Part shown: positions 17,270-26,066 of the stretch, in pieces
How the letters are laid out: every line of letters begins with the position of its first letter
Numbering within the stretch: the stretch's first letter is position 1
Source of the DNA: Desulfobotulus mexicanus
GTDB taxonomy: Bacteria > Desulfobacterota > Desulfobacteria > Desulfobacterales > ASO4-4
Direction of reading: 5' to 3'
Assembly: GCF_006175995.1 (NCBI RefSeq)
Contig: NZ_VDMB01000018.1
Span: forward strand, 1-64,000
DNA: 64,000 nt
Position numbers and translations under genes: made by a program
Notes under the pieces: model-generated
Database searches by the model: none
Told to the model about the DNA's origin: nothing
What the model saw: only the letters and a program-made list of their open reading frames with translations

Positions 17270-18267
17270 AGGCTTCCCTTCCTGCGAATGGCAATCATTT
17301 CCCCGAGAATGCTTACGGCAATTTCTCCCGGTGTCTGGGCTCCAATGGCAAGGCCCACGGGGCAGTGTACTCTGGCCAGAGCCTCATCCCCTAAACCTTT
17401 CTCCCGAAGCTTGGTAAAAAGGGCCTCACGCTTGCGGCGGCTGCCCACCATGCCGATGTAGCGGGCCTGGGTGTTTAAGGCCTGTTCCAGCACAACGTGG
17501 TCATGGCTGTGGCCATAGGTGGCAATGAGAATCCAGGTGGAAGGCGTAATGGAAAGCCCCTCCATGCAGCCCTCAAAACTTTCGATACTGTGGACGGGAA
17601 CATTTTCAGGAAAGGAGATGCCCTCGAGGTAGTCTTTGCGGTCATCGAAGATGCCGGGGTCAAAGCCTGCGGCAAGGGCCATGGGACAGAGGGCCTGGGC
17701 GATGTGACCAGCTCCGAAGATCAGGAGGCTGGCCTGGGGTTCAAGGCGGATGAAAAAACTTAGCGATGAGGGAGGGGTGTTTTCTTCCATGGAGAAGCGC
17801 GTTTCTTCCAGAATGCGGATACGGCAGGGAAAAGCTTTGGATCTCTTTTCCACCTCTTCTTTTCTTTCATGGGAAAAAGAAACCTGAAAACCTGTGGCAC
17901 GCCTTTCCCCCAGATCCTTCACAAGGTTTTCAAGAAGAAAAAGCTCCGGGCCTGCCCCTTTTTTCAGGGGAAGAAGGAGGAGAGAAGCACTGCCACCGCA
18001 GGGCATTCCGGCCATCTCCGGTGTGAGACGGGCTTCCATGTGCCGGGCTTTTCCTTCTTCCATTGCTTGTCTGGCCTGGGCCATGGCCTCCATTTCCAGT
18101 GCGCCGCCGCCCACACTGCCCTGTGTTTTCCCATCCCCTTTCACCAGCATGAGGGCTTTTTCATCGCCGGGCACAGAGCCTGTATGGGAGATGACGGCCA
18201 CAAGGCAGGCGGGGGCTTTATCTTTAAGGATTTCCATGCAGGCACTGAGAATTTCCATGGCCGTCAT
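17266..18267 (-). CDS. XdhC/CoxI-family maturation factor of molybdenum hydroxylases
   Basis: 333 residues. The N-terminal XdhC_CoxI domain has VAVISHTGSVPG and GSVGGGALE; the C-terminal Rossmann domain has LLIFGAGHIAQALCPMAL, DDR, ATYGHSHDHVVLEQAL and YIGMVGSRRKREAL. Family members bind the molybdenum cofactor, help sulfurate it and insert it into xanthine dehydrogenase-type enzymes. ATG 18267 is chosen (AGAGGAG upstream and an ATGA overlap with the FAD subunit stop) over an in-frame ATG 18 bases earlier. CPVGLAIGAQTPGEIAVSILGEM near the end is characteristic. Confidence 0.9.
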   Translation of the reverse strand: MTAMEILSACMEILKDKAPACLVAVISHTGSVPGDEKALMLVKGDGKTQGSVGGGALEMEAMAQARQAMEEGKARHMEARLTPEMAGMPCGGSASLLLLPLKKGAGPELFLLENLVKDLGERRATGFQVSFSHERKEEVEKRSKAFPCRIRILEETRFSMEENTPPSSLSFFIRLEPQASLLIFGAGHIAQALCPMALAAGFDPGIFDDRKDYLEGISFPENVPVHSIESFEGCMEGLSITPSTWILIATYGHSHDHVVLEQALNTQARYIGMVGSRRKREALFTKLREKGLGDEALARVHCPVGLAIGAQTPGEIAVSILGEMIAIRRKGSL

Positions 18268-19127
18268 GACTGCTCTCCTCTGCAATCAGAATCCCGGTAC
18301 AGGATCAGCCTTTGCAGGAGACTGGCGCTCACTGTTTTTCTGTAGTCCGCACTGGCCCGGATATCGCTGATGGGCTGCACCGCTTTTCCGGCATAAAAGG
18401 CCGCTTCCTTGAGGCTTTCTTCCCGAAGGGGTTTTCCCACGAGGGCGGCTTCGGCTTCGGAAGAGCGGATGACCTTCGGCCCCACGCTGCCCCAGGCGAG
18501 ACGGGCTTCCGCCACAAGGCCCTGTTCCATGCGGATGAGGGCGGCAAGGCTTGCCACGGCTATGGCCATGGCGTTGCGGTTGCCCACCTTTTCAAAGTGC
18601 TGGATGGGGGCGTTTTGGGGGATGGGAATCCGGATGCGGTGCAAAAGCTCACCGGGTAACAGTGCCGTACGGCCCGGACCTGTAATAAAGGCTTCCATGG
18701 AAAGGGTGTGCAGACCCGTTTCCGAAAGAAGATCCAGCCGGGCGTCGAGCAGGAAGAGGGCGGGCAGGGTATCGCCTGCAGGAGATGCTGTGCAGAGATT
18801 GCCCCCGAGGGTGGCCATGTTTCGGAGGGCAGGCCCGCCCACGGATGCGGCCCCCTGACAGAGCAGGGGCAGGTGCTGGCGGGTCAGGGGATGGCTTGCC
18901 ACTTCCTTTAGGGTGCAGGCGGCTCCAATGGAGATCTCCTCTCCTTCTTTCAGGATATCTCCCATGCCCTCCATGCGTTCAAGGCCGATGAGGGGGGGCA
19001 GGGCTTTTTGCTTCTGACGCAGGGCCACCAGAAGATCCGTGCCGCCCGCCATGAACCGGGCTTCGGGATACGCCTTTACCATGGAAAGGAGCATCTCCTT
19101 TGTACGGGGAAAGAGAACGGGGTTCAT
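18264..19127 (-). CDS. Molybdenum hydroxylase FAD-binding (medium) subunit
   Basis: 287 residues, CoxM/XdhB type. The FAD-binding motifs are RFMAGGTDLL near the N-terminus and ATLGGNLCTASPAGDTLPAL around residue 105. The rest follows the CO dehydrogenase flavoprotein C-terminal domain. It passes electrons from the [2Fe-2S] subunit to the acceptor. A longer open frame exists upstream, but ATG 19127 has AAAGGAG before it and overlaps the stop of the iron-sulfur subunit (ATGA), which settles the start. Confidence 0.9.
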   Translation of the reverse strand: MNPVLFPRTKEMLLSMVKAYPEARFMAGGTDLLVALRQKQKALPPLIGLERMEGMGDILKEGEEISIGAACTLKEVASHPLTRQHLPLLCQGAASVGGPALRNMATLGGNLCTASPAGDTLPALFLLDARLDLLSETGLHTLSMEAFITGPGRTALLPGELLHRIRIPIPQNAPIQHFEKVGNRNAMAIAVASLAALIRMEQGLVAEARLAWGSVGPKVIRSSEAEAALVGKPLREESLKEAAFYAGKAVQPISDIRASADYRKTVSASLLQRLILYRDSDCRGEQS

Positions 19128-19624
19128 GGCATCTCCTTTGGGGCTGTGAGGTTTTTTGCCGTATCTTCCACGGCATCGAGGATTTTCACATACCCTGTGC
19201 AGCGGCAGAGGTTCCCCGAAAGGCCTTTGCGGATGTCTTCCCGATCTGCTTCGGGATGCTTTCGCAGGAGGGCTAGAGCCGTCATTTCCATACCGGGAAT
19301 GCAGTAGCCACACTGCACGGCTCCCTTTTCTTCAAAGGAGGTGATGAGCTTTTCTCCCACAGGATCTTTTTCAAGGCTTTCCACGGTTTCTATGTTGCGG
19401 CCTTCCAGCTGGGCCGCCAGCATGAGGCAGGAGAGCATGGGAAGGCCATCCACAAGGAGGGTGCAGGCCCCGCATTCACCGGTTCCGCAGCCTTCCTTGG
19501 TGCCTGTGAGTGGAAGGTCTTCCCGGAGAAGATCCACCACCCTGCGGCCGGGGGCGACGGACAGGGAAAGGGGACTGCCGTTCAGAAAAAAGGAGATGGG
19601 AGCGTTTTCAGGGGGTTTTGACAT
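19124..19624 (-). CDS. Molybdenum hydroxylase [2Fe-2S] (small) subunit
   Basis: 166 residues with both cluster domains. The plant-ferredoxin-type cluster is in GCGTGECGACTLLVDG with a later Cys in MLSC. The alpha-helical [2Fe-2S] domain has QCGYCIPGM and GNLCRCTGY. It carries electrons between the molybdenum centre and FAD. GGAGATATTCCC precedes ATG 19624. Together with the FAD subunit (overlap of 4 bases) and the Mo-binding subunit upstream it forms a three-subunit enzyme of the xanthine dehydrogenase/CO dehydrogenase/nicotinate hydroxylase class; the substrate cannot be assigned. Confidence 0.93.
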   Translation of the reverse strand: MSKPPENAPISFFLNGSPLSLSVAPGRRVVDLLREDLPLTGTKEGCGTGECGACTLLVDGLPMLSCLMLAAQLEGRNIETVESLEKDPVGEKLITSFEEKGAVQCGYCIPGMEMTALALLRKHPEADREDIRKGLSGNLCRCTGYVKILDAVEDTAKNLTAPKEMP

Positions 19625-19728
19625 GGGAATATCTCCGGGAATATGGTTTTTATCTCTTATGTTTGCCGGAAGGAAGGTCTGGCTGGATTGCTCCCGGTCT
19701 TTTTTTAAAGGACAGCGGCCAGACTTTG

Positions 19729-19968
19729 CTATTTGATATATACGACAAAATTCTGATTGCTTTTCCAGTCAACGATCACATCTTTTCTGGTTACGCCCTC
19801 CTTGAAGGATATACCGAAAGTGGCTTTGTATCCGGAAGGTGCTCCCAGTTCATACACATCGTAGTATTTCTGGGAACAATATCCGGCGGCAGTGCTGTTA
19901 TTTTGAAAAAGCAGGCTTCCCAGAGCAAGACAGGTGAGGGTGTAAAGTATGAAGGCAATGGGTTTCAT
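19729..19968 (-). CDS. Small exported protein inside the molybdenum hydroxylase operon
   Basis: 79 residues. A hydrophobic N-terminus (MKPIAFILYTLTCLALGSLL, then QNNSTAAGYC) acts as a signal peptide, leaving a mature protein of about 50 residues that starts near GYC and contains YGATF-like beta segments (GYKATFGISF, VIVDWKSNQNFVVYIK). AAGGAGG stands 7 bases before ATG 19968, good evidence that it is translated. I recognise no family. It sits between the Mo-binding and Fe-S subunits, on the same strand, separated from each by 100-230 bases, so it may have its own promoter. It could be an inserted gene rather than a part of the enzyme. Confidence 0.6.
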   Translation of the reverse strand: MKPIAFILYTLTCLALGSLLFQNNSTAAGYCSQKYYDVYELGAPSGYKATFGISFKEGVTRKDVIVDWKSNQNFVVYIK

Positions 19969-20110
19969 GGTCGTTCCTCCTTAAGATTTTCTGGATGGGT
20001 TTTTCTGATTTCCATGTGAAACTTTCAGGATGTATGGAGATTGATGATACGGCCCGGCAGTGTCACAGGGTTGCAATGCTTTCCACGGTGCCTTTTTCTA
20101 CTTGCATAAC

Positions 20111-20140
20111 CGCGTGTAGGCGCGTGTAGGCGCGTGTAGA
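20111..20140. repeat. Tandem 10-bp repeat (CGCGTGTAGG x3)
   Basis: CGCGTGTAGG is present twice exactly and once with the last base changed, followed by degenerate relatives (GTGCGTAGGC, GTGCATAAACGCAC). It lies in the 229-base gap between the Mo-binding subunit and the small exported protein. Confidence 0.85.
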
Positions 20141-20197
20141 GTGCGTAGGCGTGCATAAACGCACATAAATTCAGGGGGCTGCCGTGGCTTGCAGCCC

Positions 20198-22516
20198 TCA
20201 TCGGTTTTCCAGACTCCCCAGCACGGCTTCGGCCAGGATGGGCGCTTTGTGGATGCGCCTGCATCCCGCATCCCGCAGGGCGTTGGCAATGGCGGGCAGG
20301 GGACCGTTCATGGCCACCTCACCGATGCCCTTCATGCCAAAGGGCCCGCTTTCCTCTTCCTCCACAGGAGGGGCAAGGGAGAGGATGTCCGGTAGATCAA
20401 GACTCCCCGGCATGAGATAGGTGGTAAAATCTTTGGTCTTCACAACCCCTTTTTCTGTGATGAAATCCTCGTACAGGGCATAGCCGATGCCCTGGGCCAC
20501 ACCGCCCTGCACCTGCTGATCGAACATGGATGGATTGAGTACGGCCCCGCCGTCGGTGAGGGCGAGATAGTCCTTCACCTGTACCCTGCCGGTGAGGGTA
20601 TCCACTTCCACCCGTGCAAGGTGGGCACCGTAGCCAAAAATCACATGGGGAAAGCCGATGAAAAAGCCCTTGGACGTATCCGGCACATCCCGGCACACCG
20701 GTGCGATGAACTGGCCAAGGCAGACCCTTTCCTCAAGGCTCATGAAGGAAGCGAGCTGTTCCAGAGAAACCGAGCGTCCGGAGGGTTCATGCCGCACCCG
20801 TCCCGGTTCCAGCACAAGACCCTCATCATTGTGAAGAAAGAGGATGAGCCCCGCCCGGTTGATGAGGCGGCTTGCCAGCTCTTCGCAGGCGCTGATGAGG
20901 GCTTTTCCAAAGGTGTAGGTGGTGCGCCCTGCGGAGGAGGAACCGGAAGGATAGGCGCTGCGGGTATCGGGTTGGCGCACGCGGAGGGCCTCGGCACTCT
21001 GGCGGAGGATGTGGCCTGCAATCTGCAAAAAGGCGCTGCTGTTGCCCTGTCCCATGTCCGTTACGGCATTGTGGACAATGAAGTGTCCTTTCACGTCCAT
21101 CTCGATTTTGGCGATGGCCGCATCCCGCACCCCGCCTCCGTAACCTGCGGCATTGAAGACGGCGGCAAGGCCGGTTCCCCGGATGCAAAAGGGCGGGGCT
21201 TCTTTCTGCCATTGCCTGCGGGTTTGCCAAAGGGGATGGTTCCGGATGCCTTCGAGGCAGGCGGCAAGGCTGGTGGAGGATTCCAGCAGCACACCTGCGC
21301 CGTTGGTATCTCCCCGGTGAAGGGCATTTCTAAGGCGCAGATCCAGGGGGTCCTGCTCCAGTTTCTCCGCCAGCATGTCCATCATGGACTCAAAGGTAAA
21401 ACTTACCTGACAGACCCCAAAGGCCCGCATGGCACCGCCCGTGGGTGTATGGGTATGGACGCAGAAGCCTTCGGTGAGGGTGTGGGGAATGCGGTAGGGT
21501 CCTGCGGCGTGTTCCATGCCCAGTTCCATGACCTCCGGTCCCAGATGGGCGTAAGCGCCGGTGTCATACCAGAGCCTTGCATGGAGGCTGTGCAGGCTGC
21601 CATCGGCCAGCGCTCCCAGACGGTAGTGCATGCGGCAGGCATGGCGCTTGTAGCCTGCCACAAAGCTTTCCTCCCTTTCCCAGAGCATTTTGACGGAACG
21701 GCCGGGACAGTGCAGGGCCGCAAGGCCGAGGAGGCATTGCACGGTGGCCCCGTCTTTTCCGCCAAAACCTCCGCCTAAGGAGGGGGCATGGATATGCACC
21801 TGCATAAAGGGAATCCCTAAGGCGTGGCTGATTTCAAAGCGATCCCTGAAGGGTGACTGGGTGGAAACCTCCATGCGGAGGGTGCCGTCTTCCAACAGAC
21901 AGGCCGTACCGGCTTCCGTTTCCAGAAAACCATGGGCCTGCACGGGGGTTTCGAACCAGCCTTCCACCACGGCGGCGCAGGCATCAAAATCCGGCTCCCC
22001 CTTTTGAATGGTGGCTTTTGCCAGCATATTGCCCGGTTTGTCTTCGTGCACTAAAGGGGCATTTTCTGCCATGGCCTCATCCAGATCAAAGACACCGGGA
22101 GAGGGTTCGGTATGGATGCGGATACATGCCATGGCGCTGCGGATGGCCTCTTTGTTGTCAGCAATGATGAGGGCCAGGGGATCGCCGCAGTAGCGGATGT
22201 GATCTTCCACAAGAACGGGCATGTCCTTATGAATGATGCCCTGACGGTTGGAGCCCGGCACGTCCTTTGCCGTGAGAATGGCCACGATACCTGGAATCTG
22301 CCGGGCTTCTTCCAGCTCCAGTTCCAGAAGCCGTCCGCAGGGAAGGCCCGAGCGCAGGGCTTGGGCCAGAAGCAGGTTTTCTGGGAAAAGATCCGCCGCA
22401 TAGGGTTCTCTGCCGCAGGCTTTGGCTCTGGCATCGCCCCTGGGCAGGGGATGGCCGATCGTCATGGGGGAGCGGGATGGGGATTCTGTTGCTGTGCCGG
22501 GTATTTGGGTGGGCAT
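20198..22516 (-). CDS. Molybdenum hydroxylase Mo-cofactor-binding (large) subunit
   Basis: 772 residues, xanthine dehydrogenase/CoxL family. Cofactor and active-site regions: GGGFGGKDG (residues ~245), GGAMRAFGVCQ, a GQGNSSAF loop (VTDMGQGNSS), SSSAGRTTYTFGKAL, GGVAQGIGYALYED, and the catalytic glutamate loop KGIGEVAMNG near the C-terminus (normally KGxGE). It hydroxylates a carbon centre of an aromatic heterocycle or aldehyde with water as oxygen donor; the pocket does not tell which. ATG 22516 is preferred (CCGGAGAAACC before it) over an upstream ATG at 22645. First gene of the operon that continues through Fe-S, FAD, XdhC-like and MocA-like genes. Confidence 0.9.
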   Translation of the reverse strand: MPTQIPGTATESPSRSPMTIGHPLPRGDARAKACGREPYAADLFPENLLLAQALRSGLPCGRLLELELEEARQIPGIVAILTAKDVPGSNRQGIIHKDMPVLVEDHIRYCGDPLALIIADNKEAIRSAMACIRIHTEPSPGVFDLDEAMAENAPLVHEDKPGNMLAKATIQKGEPDFDACAAVVEGWFETPVQAHGFLETEAGTACLLEDGTLRMEVSTQSPFRDRFEISHALGIPFMQVHIHAPSLGGGFGGKDGATVQCLLGLAALHCPGRSVKMLWEREESFVAGYKRHACRMHYRLGALADGSLHSLHARLWYDTGAYAHLGPEVMELGMEHAAGPYRIPHTLTEGFCVHTHTPTGGAMRAFGVCQVSFTFESMMDMLAEKLEQDPLDLRLRNALHRGDTNGAGVLLESSTSLAACLEGIRNHPLWQTRRQWQKEAPPFCIRGTGLAAVFNAAGYGGGVRDAAIAKIEMDVKGHFIVHNAVTDMGQGNSSAFLQIAGHILRQSAEALRVRQPDTRSAYPSGSSSAGRTTYTFGKALISACEELASRLINRAGLILFLHNDEGLVLEPGRVRHEPSGRSVSLEQLASFMSLEERVCLGQFIAPVCRDVPDTSKGFFIGFPHVIFGYGAHLARVEVDTLTGRVQVKDYLALTDGGAVLNPSMFDQQVQGGVAQGIGYALYEDFITEKGVVKTKDFTTYLMPGSLDLPDILSLAPPVEEEESGPFGMKGIGEVAMNGPLPAIANALRDAGCRRIHKAPILAEAVLGSLENR

Positions 22517-22803
22517 GGTTTCTCCGGAAAAAGGGCTGTGTAAGGTTTGGTGGCAGGCTGCTTTTTTTATTCTGCAAAGCATAGGATTTTTGGTGGGGCT
22601 TGTCCAGTGGGGAAGCAGGCTTTGGGATGGGGACGAGTGGAACAAATCTGGCCTTGCTAAAAAACGAGAACAAAATGGACCTTGCCGAAGGTATAAAAGC
22701 GCATTGCCTTTTACCGGAAAGACCGATAAGAATTGAAGTCTTGGGGAATTGTGTCTCTGTTTTGGAAGAAGGAATATTCCTCGACTTTGCTTTGGAGGTC
22801 TCC

Positions 22804-24132
22804 ATGAGAATTGACAGTCTGCTGGTGAAAAATTTCAAGGGTTTTGGTGTGAGAGAGTTTTTTTTTCACCCTGAATTTAACCTGATCGTCGGTATGAACG
22901 GCACGGGTAAAACCAGTGTGCTGGATGCTGTGAGTGTGGCGGTGGGCAGCTGGTTTCTCGGAGTCCGCGGGGCTGATACCCGCCATATCCGGCCGGGAGA
23001 AGTGCTTCTCCGGCATTTTGAGCATGAGGAGATGGATGAAGAGGGCCATAGGCATTGCACCATGCAGTGGGATCGGGTTTATCCCTGCGAAGTTTTTGCG
23101 CAGGGTCATGTGCAGGAGCAGAGTCTTTCCTGGAGCCGCAGCCTGAACGCACCGGGAGGGCGAACCACCTATGGCAGTGCCGCCGGTATCAAAGAACTTG
23201 CCGCAGAGGCGGACGAGGCCATCCGTAAAGGGCAGGATATTCTGCTGCCGCTGATTTCCTATTACGGAACCGGCAGACTGTGGCAGGAACCCCGCGAGGC
23301 TTTCACGGTGTCTGATCCCATGAAAGTGGCGAACAAGGAGGAACAGTCCCGCCTTGCCGGATACTGGAATAGTGTTGATCCCCGCCTGTCCGTCAGCCAG
23401 CTGACCCGCTGGATCGCCCGTCAGTCCTGGATAAGTTACCAGCAGCAAAACAGGATTTCTCCCGTTTTCAGTGCCGTAAAAGAAGCGCTGGTTTCCTGTG
23501 TTGAAGATGCCCGGAACCTTGATTTTGACGCAACTCTGGGAGAGGTTGTGGTTGGCTTTCCCGGCGGAACCCAGCCCTTTTCAAACCTGAGTGACGGGCA
23601 GCGGTGTATGCTGGCCATGGTGGGAGATATTGCCCACAAGGCTGCCAAACTCAACCCCCAGCTTGGCAGTCGGGTGCTGCGGGAAACGCCGGGAGTTGTG
23701 CTTATTGACGAGCTGGATCTGCACTTGCATCCTCGTTGGCAGCGGAGAGTGATTGAAGACCTTCGCAGGACATTCCCCAAAATTCAGTTCATCTGCACGA
23801 CCCATTCGCCCTTTTTGATTCAGTCCCTTCGGAGTGGGGAAGAGCTTTTGATGCTGGATGGGCAGCCGACCGCAGCCCTTGGGAATCTGTCCCTTGAAGA
23901 GATTGCCCGAGGTATCCAGCAGGTCGCAAATCCTCAGGTCAGCCACCGTTATGAAGAGATGAAAGGCGTTGCCAGAAACTACCTGGAAACCCTTGAAGAA
24001 GCCGCAAAGGCTCCGAAGGAAGCCCTTGAGGATTTCAGAGTAAAGCTTGCGGAACCCCTTGCGCCCTATGCGGATAACCCGGCGTTTCAGGCTTTTCTGG
24101 AAATGAAACGTGCAGCGAAACTGGGAGAATGA
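22804..24132 (+). CDS. ptuA: PtuA-like ABC/AAA ATPase of a Septu-type defence system
   Basis: 442 residues, SMC/RecF-type ATPase: Walker A GMNGTGKTS (near residue 33), an ABC-signature-like segment FSNLSDGQRCMLAMVGDIA, Walker B GVVLIDELDLHLHP, and the switch histidine in ICTTHSPFLIQS. The 3-base gap to an HNH nuclease gene of the PtuB type identifies the pair as Septu. Septu protects against phages: the ATPase assembles with the nuclease, and nuclease action is thought to be released on infection. ATG 22804 is chosen because GGAGG lies 6 bases upstream; longer in-frame starts lack a binding site and family resemblance. It is transcribed away from the hydroxylase operon. Confidence 0.85.
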   Translation: MRIDSLLVKNFKGFGVREFFFHPEFNLIVGMNGTGKTSVLDAVSVAVGSWFLGVRGADTRHIRPGEVLLRHFEHEEMDEEGHRHCTMQWDRVYPCEVFAQGHVQEQSLSWSRSLNAPGGRTTYGSAAGIKELAAEADEAIRKGQDILLPLISYYGTGRLWQEPREAFTVSDPMKVANKEEQSRLAGYWNSVDPRLSVSQLTRWIARQSWISYQQQNRISPVFSAVKEALVSCVEDARNLDFDATLGEVVVGFPGGTQPFSNLSDGQRCMLAMVGDIAHKAAKLNPQLGSRVLRETPGVVLIDELDLHLHPRWQRRVIEDLRRTFPKIQFICTTHSPFLIQSLRSGEELLMLDGQPTAALGNLSLEEIARGIQQVANPQVSHRYEEMKGVARNYLETLEEAAKAPKEALEDFRVKLAEPLAPYADNPAFQAFLEMKRAAKLGE

Positions 24133-24135
24133 GGC

Positions 24136-24870
24136 ATGCGTCCCATACGAAGAGGACATGTCCCGCAAGGGGCTGATGATATGGATTACAAAGATGCAAA
24201 ACCACATCTGGTTGCCCGTCTGGGGCTGTATTGTAGTTTTTGTGAAAGACGGGTGGTTACGCAGTTGGCTGTTGAGCATATTCAACCCAAGGGCTTGCCG
24301 ATATACAGCCACCTGATCGGGTGCTGGAGCAATTTTCTGCTGGCTTGTGTCAACTGCAATTCGACCAAAAAAAACAGGGATGTTGATCCGGAAAGTGTGC
24401 TGTTGCCGGATCGGGACAATACTTTCTCAGCTTTTCACTACCTGCCCGATGGAACCATTGTTCCATCGGGCCATGCTGTTTCAAGGGGGCTTCAGGCCAT
24501 AGCGGATAAAACCCTGCATCTTACGGGTTTAGACAAAACGGCTCTGAATACCCCGGATGAAAACGGCAGGCAGGTAGCCCTTGATCGTATGAAACAGCGG
24601 ATGGAGGCCTGGCTTGCGGCAGAAGAGGCGAAAAATGAATTGCAGCGCAGTCCTGAAAACGGGGAGCTGCAAAGGTATATTGTCAAGCTGGCGGTGCAAA
24701 CGGGTTTTTTCAGTGTCTGGATGACGGTTTTTATGGATCATTCCGATATGCTTTCACGCTTTATCAGGGCTTTTACGGGAACCTGGGAAAGCGGTTGTTT
24801 TGGTGTCGATGGCCTGGCGGTATCGCCTGCTCCCAATCCCGACGGCCTGCCGGGCGGAGGTAAAATATAG
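24136..24870 (+). CDS. ptuB: PtuB-like HNH nuclease of a Septu-type defence system
   Basis: 244 residues. The N-terminus MRPIRRG and the HNH core are family hallmarks: YCSFCERRV (first zinc CxxC), LAVEHIQPKG (catalytic His), WSNFLLACVNCNSTK (Asn and second CxxC). PDRDNTFSAFHY and a C-terminal helical part follow. It is expected to be the DNA- or tRNA-cleaving effector controlled by PtuA. Same HNH proteins also occur with retrons, but no reverse transcriptase or msr-msd is next to it here. Convergent with the aminotransferase gene 29 bases downstream. Confidence 0.87.
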   Translation: MRPIRRGHVPQGADDMDYKDAKPHLVARLGLYCSFCERRVVTQLAVEHIQPKGLPIYSHLIGCWSNFLLACVNCNSTKKNRDVDPESVLLPDRDNTFSAFHYLPDGTIVPSGHAVSRGLQAIADKTLHLTGLDKTALNTPDENGRQVALDRMKQRMEAWLAAEEAKNELQRSPENGELQRYIVKLAVQTGFFSVWMTVFMDHSDMLSRFIRAFTGTWESGCFGVDGLAVSPAPNPDGLPGGGKI

Positions 24871-24899
24871 CTTGATTACCTGCTTGATTTAGCCTGTTT

Positions 24900-26066
24900 T
24901 TATTCCACTGGCTTCCATTCGGTTTTTCTGGGTTCTGATGGTATCATCTTAAGACAGCCCCTTTCCTCCAACACCTCTTCCAGAGCAGCAGCAAAGCCTT
25001 CCATGAGGGGTTTTTCCCTTAAGGTGATGCGGATGTGGTTGGGGTAACGGAAGCCCGTCATGGTGCGCACCATGTAGCCTTTCCGGATCAGTTTGCGGTA
25101 GGCCAGCTGGTCGTTGAAGGGCAGGCCCGCAATCAGGTAGTTGCCTTCCCCTGCAATGACAAAAAGCCCCATCCCTTCCAGCCTTGTTTTCAGCCAGTCC
25201 TTGGATTCTTTCACCATAAGTTTTGTTTTTGCAATGTGTTCCTTGTCATCAAAGGCGGCCATGGCCGCTTTTTGGGCCGCACTGTTGATGGAATACACAA
25301 TGCGGGTGCGGCAGATGTCAAAGACCGGGTCTTTCTGGCCGATGAGGTATCCGATGCGCAGACCTGCAAGGCCGTACATCTTGGAAAAGGTTCTGAAGAT
25401 GAGAAGATTGGGATGATCGTCAAGGAGGATGAGGGCATCCGGGAAAGTTTCATCCTCTGCAAATTCGCAGTAGGCTTCATCCACCACCACCATGGCCCGG
25501 CCATCCACGGCCTCCAGAAATTTATGTAAGGTTTCTTTGTCCCAGAAGGTGCCCGTGGGGTTGTTGGGATTGCAGATGAAAAAAATCTTGGTGCGCTCAT
25601 CCATGAAGGCCAGCATGGCTTCCGGGTCAAAGCCGTGATCCTTCATGGGGGTAAGCCTTGCTTCCACACCGGAAAATTCCGCTACCCATTCATACACGGC
25701 AAAGGTTTTGTCTGCGGTGATGATGTTATCGCCTGCCTCGCAGTAGGCGGAAATGACAAACTGGATGATCTCGTTGGCTCCGTTGCCGCAGAGGATCTGA
25801 TCCGGAGAAATGCCCAGTTTTTCGGCCATATGGCAGCGCAGGTCAAAGGCATCGCCGCTGGGGTAAATGGCCATGTCCTTTGGATCGAGGGATTGTATGG
25901 CTTCCATGGCCGAAGGGGGCGGGCCGAAGGGGTTTTCGTTGTTGTTGAGGCGATGGAGAACGGGAATGCCGTAGGCCGCCATGAGATAGTGGTCGGGTCT
26001 TGAGGGGATATAGGGATCAATCTCCCGTATGAATTCAGGTACCAGCATGGAAGGATGCTTTTTCAT
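24900..26066 (-). CDS. Histidinol-phosphate aminotransferase-like class I/II aminotransferase
   Basis: 388 residues, PLP-dependent fold type I. Landmarks: NNNENPFGPPPSA, CGNGANEIIQF, FFICNPNNPTGTFWD, VVVDEAYCEFA, FRTFSKMYGLAGLRIGYLIG (PLP lysine in SKMYGLAGLR), and the C-terminal HIRITL. This matches HisC, which makes histidinol phosphate from imidazole acetol phosphate; related enzymes act on phenylalanine, cobalamin precursors (CobD) or other substrates. The start is ATG 26066, which overlaps the TGA of the upstream gene (ATGA) and has GGAG 7 bases before it. It is not in a his operon but is coupled to an HATPase-GNAT protein, so a non-histidine role is possible. Confidence 0.8.
   Translation of the reverse strand: MKKHPSMLVPEFIREIDPYIPSRPDHYLMAAYGIPVLHRLNNNENPFGPPPSAMEAIQSLDPKDMAIYPSGDAFDLRCHMAEKLGISPDQILCGNGANEIIQFVISAYCEAGDNIITADKTFAVYEWVAEFSGVEARLTPMKDHGFDPEAMLAFMDERTKIFFICNPNNPTGTFWDKETLHKFLEAVDGRAMVVVDEAYCEFAEDETFPDALILLDDHPNLLIFRTFSKMYGLAGLRIGYLIGQKDPVFDICRTRIVYSINSAAQKAAMAAFDDKEHIAKTKLMVKESKDWLKTRLEGMGLFVIAGEGNYLIAGLPFNDQLAYRKLIRKGYMVRTMTGFRYPNHIRITLREKPLMEGFAAALEEVLEERGCLKMIPSEPRKTEWKPVE

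Noticed and set aside
20621-21778. 385-codon plus-strand frame antisense to the Mo-binding subunit
   Set aside because: It lies wholly inside a gene with clear family motifs on the other strand, has no ribosome binding site and no recognisable protein character; high GC favours such antisense frames.
22804-24870. Retron with PtuAB-type effector
   Set aside because: No reverse transcriptase gene and no msr-msd-like structure within reach on either side.
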